This document shows positions 5,139 through 9,140 of a stretch of 9,140 bases of DNA, piece after piece. Position numbers and translations under genes: made by a program. The notes beneath the pieces are model-generated. The model ran no database searches and had not been told where the DNA came from. It saw only the letters and a program-made list of their open reading frames with translations. The stretch is from Chromatiales bacterium. GTDB taxonomy: Bacteria; Pseudomonadota; Gammaproteobacteria; UBA6429; Thiohalophilaceae. The DNA lies in the NCBI GenBank assembly GCA_027001895.1, contig JALTLP010000383.1:1-9140 (forward strand). The letters run 5' to 3'. How positions within the stretch are numbered: position 1 is the first letter of the stretch; every line of letters starts with the position of its first letter.

Positions 5139-5729
5139 CTAGTTCGACATTTTTAATAATTTCTTTTTTGCTTTTTCATACTGGTGTGATGAAATAGCCC
5201 CTTCTTCAAAAACCCGCCGTAAGGTTTTTAATTCACCTGCATATTGTTGTTGCAGATTCATGTTTAAATGCTCAAAACGTTTCTGGCTTTGTGTCTGGAT
5301 ATGTTGAATAAATTTTTTAAAATCGTTTTTATTTGGCAGGCCATTATAAAATTGTAGCAATGGCGTTTTTGAATGGCGTGAAATAAAAAAGCGTTCCAGC
5401 CGGGTCATGCTTATAAAAATAATCAGACTTATCAGGGTTAGTATTACCGAAGCCGATATATACCAGTCCGGGTTGGGAAGTTTTAATATGCTTAGTACAG
5501 GTGTTAAATACAATATCAGGCTGATATTAAAAAAAACAAAAAACGCAATCAGTGGTTTTTTTGCAAAGACGAAACGTGATTTTGCATTCGGGTCGAGTGC
5601 GGCCAGGTCAATCAGATATTCTCGGCGTTTTTTTAATTTTTTCAGGGTGACCAGCAGGGTGTTGTGATCTTTAAAACGAAATCTTCGTTCACCGGCAAAG
5701 GGTCTTTTCTGGCTTAATTCGAGATTCAT
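5139..5729 (-). CDS. unrecognised two-TM protein with a SHOCT-like C-terminal tail
   Basis: I do not recognise this 196-residue protein, and no function is assigned. The N terminus (1-57) is basic, with KKLKKRREYL (30-39) and FVFAKK just before the membrane. Two hydrophobic segments follow: about 58-83 (PLIAFFVFFNISLILYL onward) and 88-108 (DWYISASVILTLISLIIFIS), joined by a short loop, so N and C termini probably lie on the cytosolic side. The C-terminal half is polar and Gln/Lys-rich (140-165) and ends in LKTLRRVFEEGAISSHQYEK (168-187), which resembles a SHOCT motif (short helix, hydrophobic, EEG-I, then a basic helix). The start is ATG 5729; an in-frame TTG at 5732 is also possible because GGA sits eight bases before it. 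It is 57 bases downstream of trmL on the same strand, so it may be co-transcribed. Confidence 0.8.
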   Translation of the reverse strand: MNLELSQKRPFAGERRFRFKDHNTLLVTLKKLKKRREYLIDLAALDPNAKSRFVFAKKPLIAFFVFFNISLILYLTPVLSILKLPNPDWYISASVILTLISLIIFISMTRLERFFISRHSKTPLLQFYNGLPNKNDFKKFIQHIQTQSQKRFEHLNMNLQQQYAGELKTLRRVFEEGAISSHQYEKAKKKLLKMSN

Positions 5730-5786
5730 CAATACTACATTCCAGAGTTGAGCTGTTTATAACAACCAGGCCCCAAATAGCGAAGA

Positions 5787-6251
5787 CTAGCCCCCACCCA
5801 CAAAACCATTCTGTCGCCATGCTTCATACACAAGTATTGCTGCTGTATTGGATAAGTTCAAGCTGCGATTGTCCGGTTTCATCGGAATTCGTAAAACAAA
5901 GTCCTCGCCAAGTTCTGCCAGCAATGTTTTTGGCAGGCCACGGGTTTCCGGGCCAAAAATAAAGGCATCGCCGGGTTTAAAGCGGGTGTTGTAGGCACTG
6001 TTTTTGCCATGCGTAGATAGTGCAAACAGCCGTTGTGGTTGTGCCGTTTGCAGGTATTGTTGAAAACAGGGGTAGCTTTTAATGCTGGCAAATTCATCAT
6101 AATCCAGTCCGGCACGGCGCAGGCGCTTGTCGTCCATTTCGAAACCAAGGGGTTCGATTAAGTGCAGCTCGCAGCCAGTATTGGAACACAGCCGGATAAT
6201 ATTGCCGGTATTCGGTGGAATTTCCGGCTCAAACAATACAATATGGAACAT
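5787..6251 (-). CDS. trmL: tRNA (cytidine/uridine-34 2'-O)-methyltransferase
   Basis: TrmL (YibK) is a SPOUT methyltransferase that methylates the ribose of the wobble base (C34 or cmnm5U34) in tRNA-Leu, using SAM. The 154-residue length matches E. coli (157). Shared motifs in order are FEPEIPPNTGNIIRLCSNTG (7-26), IEPLGFEMDDKRLRRAGLDY, QRLFALST, and the knotted SAM-binding C terminus FGPETRGLP with IPMKPDNRSLNLSNTAAIL and VYEAWRQ. The start at ATG 6251 gives the family-typical N terminus. In E. coli trmL follows cysE next to gpsA. Here it faces the other way, with the repeat region and an unknown gene between it and gpsA. It is divergent from the pyrD-like gene with about 100 bases between. 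Confidence 0.97.
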   Translation of the reverse strand: MFHIVLFEPEIPPNTGNIIRLCSNTGCELHLIEPLGFEMDDKRLRRAGLDYDEFASIKSYPCFQQYLQTAQPQRLFALSTHGKNSAYNTRFKPGDAFIFGPETRGLPKTLLAELGEDFVLRIPMKPDNRSLNLSNTAAILVYEAWRQNGFVGGG

Positions 6252-6273
6252 GTTTTTTATTTACGATAATGAT

Positions 6274-6302
6274 TAAACAATGACAACAATAACCCTTATA
6301 AT
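6274..6302 (+). promoter_or_regulatory. candidate sigma70 promoter of the dihydroorotate dehydrogenase gene
   Basis: TAAACA (6274-6279, 4/6) and a perfect TATAAT (6297-6302) are 17 bp apart. The start of transcription would be near 6309, giving a leader of about 46 bases to the TTG start. TGACA-TTTTT-TGTCA (6316-6330) forms a small dyad in that leader. Confidence 0.6.
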
Positions 6303-6341
6303 ATCTTCATTACAATGACATTTTTTGTCAAAGCGCATAAC

Positions 6342-6357
6342 AGGAAGCAGGCCATTG
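6342..6357 (+). promoter_or_regulatory. Shine-Dalgarno and TTG start of pyrD
   Basis: AGGAAG (6342-6347) lies seven bases before TTG at 6355, and this decides the start. The frame also extends upstream to another TTG at 6325. That one has no Shine-Dalgarno and would add ten residues not typical of the family. Confidence 0.7.
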
Positions 6358-7293
6358 AGTAATTTACAAACCAACCTTCAAAGCGAATTTTGCGGTATAC
6401 CGTTTAATACACCGCTGGTTTTATTATCCGGTTGTGTCGGCTTTGGCGAGGAGTATACCCGTGTAAAAGGTTTTTCGAATAAAGACGTGGGGGCGGTATG
6501 TTTAAAAGGCACAACCCTGGAACCCCGGCTGGGAAACAAACCTCACCGGGTGTATGAAACCCCCTCGGGCATGCTCAATGCCATTGGTCTGCAAAATCCT
6601 GGCTCGCAACATGTGGTAAACGAGATTTTACCGGCACTGGATTTTACAGAAACCCGCTTTATTGCCAATTTGTCAGGCAACACGGTTGAAGAATATGCCG
6701 AAATTGCCAGAATTTTTGATGATTCGCCGATTGATGCGATGGAAATTAATATTTCATGCCCGAATGTTAAAGAGGGCGGCATGGCCTTTGGTAATGACCC
6801 GGACATGTCAGCACGGGTTGTGGCGGCGTGCCGGGCTGTGACTAAAAAACCCATTATCACCAAGTTATCACCAAATCAGACCGATATCGCCGAAAATGCC
6901 CGACGTTGTATCGAAGCTGGCACGGATGGTTTTGCTGTTATCAATACCTTAATGGGCATGGCGGTGGATATTCAAAAGCGCCAGCCCATTATTGGTAATA
7001 ACCAGGGCGGTTTGTCTGGCCCGGCGATAAAACCGATTGCCTTGCTTAAAGTGCATCAGGTTTATCAGGTGTGTAAAGAGCACAATATTCCCATTATTGG
7101 TCAGGGTGGCATCCTCACGGCTGAAGATGCTCTGGAATTTATTATTGCCGGTGCCAGCGCAGTGGGTATCGGCACAGCGCTATTTTATGACCCGTTAGTA
7201 TGCGCAAAAATTAATGCCGGCATCAGTGAATATCTGAAGCAGCATAACTTTAACAATGTGGCAGACCTGGTCGGTACGCTGCAATTAAATTAA
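6355..7293 (+). CDS. pyrD: dihydroorotate dehydrogenase, class 1B-like catalytic subunit
   Basis: This FMN-binding TIM-barrel enzyme oxidises dihydroorotate to orotate in pyrimidine synthesis. From the TTG start it has 312 residues, the class 1B length. Motifs include LSGCVGFGEEY (24-34), the FMN/substrate loop LKGTTLEPRLGN (50-61), ETPSGMLNAIGLQNPG (68-83), the catalytic region INISCPNVKEGG with the general-base cysteine C135, KLSPN, INTLMGMAVD, GGLSGPAIKP, and the phosphate-binding IGQGGI and GASAVGIGTAL. The cysteine base marks class 1 and excludes class 2 enzymes, which use serine. Class 1B proteins normally need the PyrK FAD/2Fe-2S subunit, and no pyrK is adjacent. The sequence could instead belong to a related PyrD-like paralogue with another partner or acceptor; the family is sure, the exact physiological electron acceptor is not. 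Confidence 0.9.
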   Translation: MSNLQTNLQSEFCGIPFNTPLVLLSGCVGFGEEYTRVKGFSNKDVGAVCLKGTTLEPRLGNKPHRVYETPSGMLNAIGLQNPGSQHVVNEILPALDFTETRFIANLSGNTVEEYAEIARIFDDSPIDAMEINISCPNVKEGGMAFGNDPDMSARVVAACRAVTKKPIITKLSPNQTDIAENARRCIEAGTDGFAVINTLMGMAVDIQKRQPIIGNNQGGLSGPAIKPIALLKVHQVYQVCKEHNIPIIGQGGILTAEDALEFIIAGASAVGIGTALFYDPLVCAKINAGISEYLKQHNFNNVADLVGTLQLN

Positions 7294-7327
7294 AACAGCG
7301 AACAATCAAAGTATAAAAGCTGTTTTT
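7292..7327 (+). terminator. possible intrinsic terminator of pyrD
   Basis: AAAACAGC (7292-7299) and GCTGTTTT (7319-7326) form an 8-bp stem right at the stop codon, with a long 19-base loop. The T-run GTTTTT (7322-7327) partly lies within the stem. The long loop and AT-rich stem make it a weak case. Confidence 0.4.
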
Positions 7328-7405
7328 CTGTTAATTTTCTAAAGCTTAGACTCAAATTGACCGCTATCTCTCCTTATAGAAGGAACAATATAAGGATAAG
7401 CGCCG

Positions 7406-9140
<1,735 letters not shown>

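Noticed and set aside
5124..5141. AGTA-GCCG-TACT followed by a T-run as a terminator of the minus-strand unknown gene
   Set aside because: The stem has only four base pairs and overlaps the stop codon, which is too weak to call.
6298..6331. Minus-strand TTGACA (6331-6326) with TATTAT (6303-6298) as trmL promoter
   Set aside because: The -35 is perfect, but the spacer would be 22 bases, too long for a normal sigma70 promoter.
7340..7367. Sigma28 (FliA)-like sequence TAAAGCTT...ACCGCTAT before the pilus ATPase
   Set aside because: The -35 part is good, but the -10 matches only about five of eight bases and the spacer is 12 instead of 11.
7357..7394. TTGACC as a sigma70 -35 for the pilus ATPase gene
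   Set aside because: The nearby -10-like hexamers are 11-12, 22 or 26 bases away, not 16-18.

Overview
The window looks like a chromosomal segment of a gammaproteobacterium outside the Enterobacterales. The core gene set (gpmI, rhodanese, grxC, secB, gpsA, trmL) matches the conserved gammaproteobacterial secB neighbourhood. It also carries an MshE-type pilus ATPase, and the base composition is moderate. Genus cannot be assigned from the sequence alone. A sulfur-oxidising or related environmental lineage is plausible because of the sulfur/redox gene content, but this is inference.

Layout: (1) 1-1234, minus strand, most of gpmI (cofactor-independent phosphoglycerate mutase), cut by the left edge. 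(2) 1235-1545, an AT-rich divergent regulatory region with a 14-bp perfect palindrome over the likely gpmI promoter. (3) 1546-4759, plus strand: an ArsR-family regulator with the cysteine pair of the persulfide sensors HlyU/SqrR/BigR, then a membrane-anchored rhodanese, a glutaredoxin, a zinc-finger thioredoxin (TrxC), the export chaperone SecB and glycerol-3-phosphate dehydrogenase GpsA. (4) 4760-5138, a non-coding stretch with strong hairpins and a terminal-inverted-repeat element, apparently an interspersed repeat. (5) 5139-6251, minus strand: an unrecognised two-TM protein with a SHOCT-like tail, and trmL (tRNA wobble 2'-O-methyltransferase). (6) 6355-7293, plus strand: a class 1B dihydroorotate dehydrogenase with a TTG start and no PyrK beside it. 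(7) 7406 to the right edge: an MshE-type secretion/pilus ATPase with a tandem c-di-GMP-binding motif, nearly complete.

The rhodanese-Grx-TrxC run is closely packed (grxC and trxC share one base), so it is probably one transcript for thiol/persulfide chemistry, with the regulator immediately upstream. A separate promoter-like sequence precedes secB-gpsA. Compared with the E. coli order yibN-grxC-secB-gpsA-cysE-trmL, this locus has gained arsR and trxC, lacks cysE, and has trmL inverted behind the repeat region. The most interesting hypothesis is that the thiol-redox genes next to secB are under persulfide control. No whole new defence or mobile system is visible.
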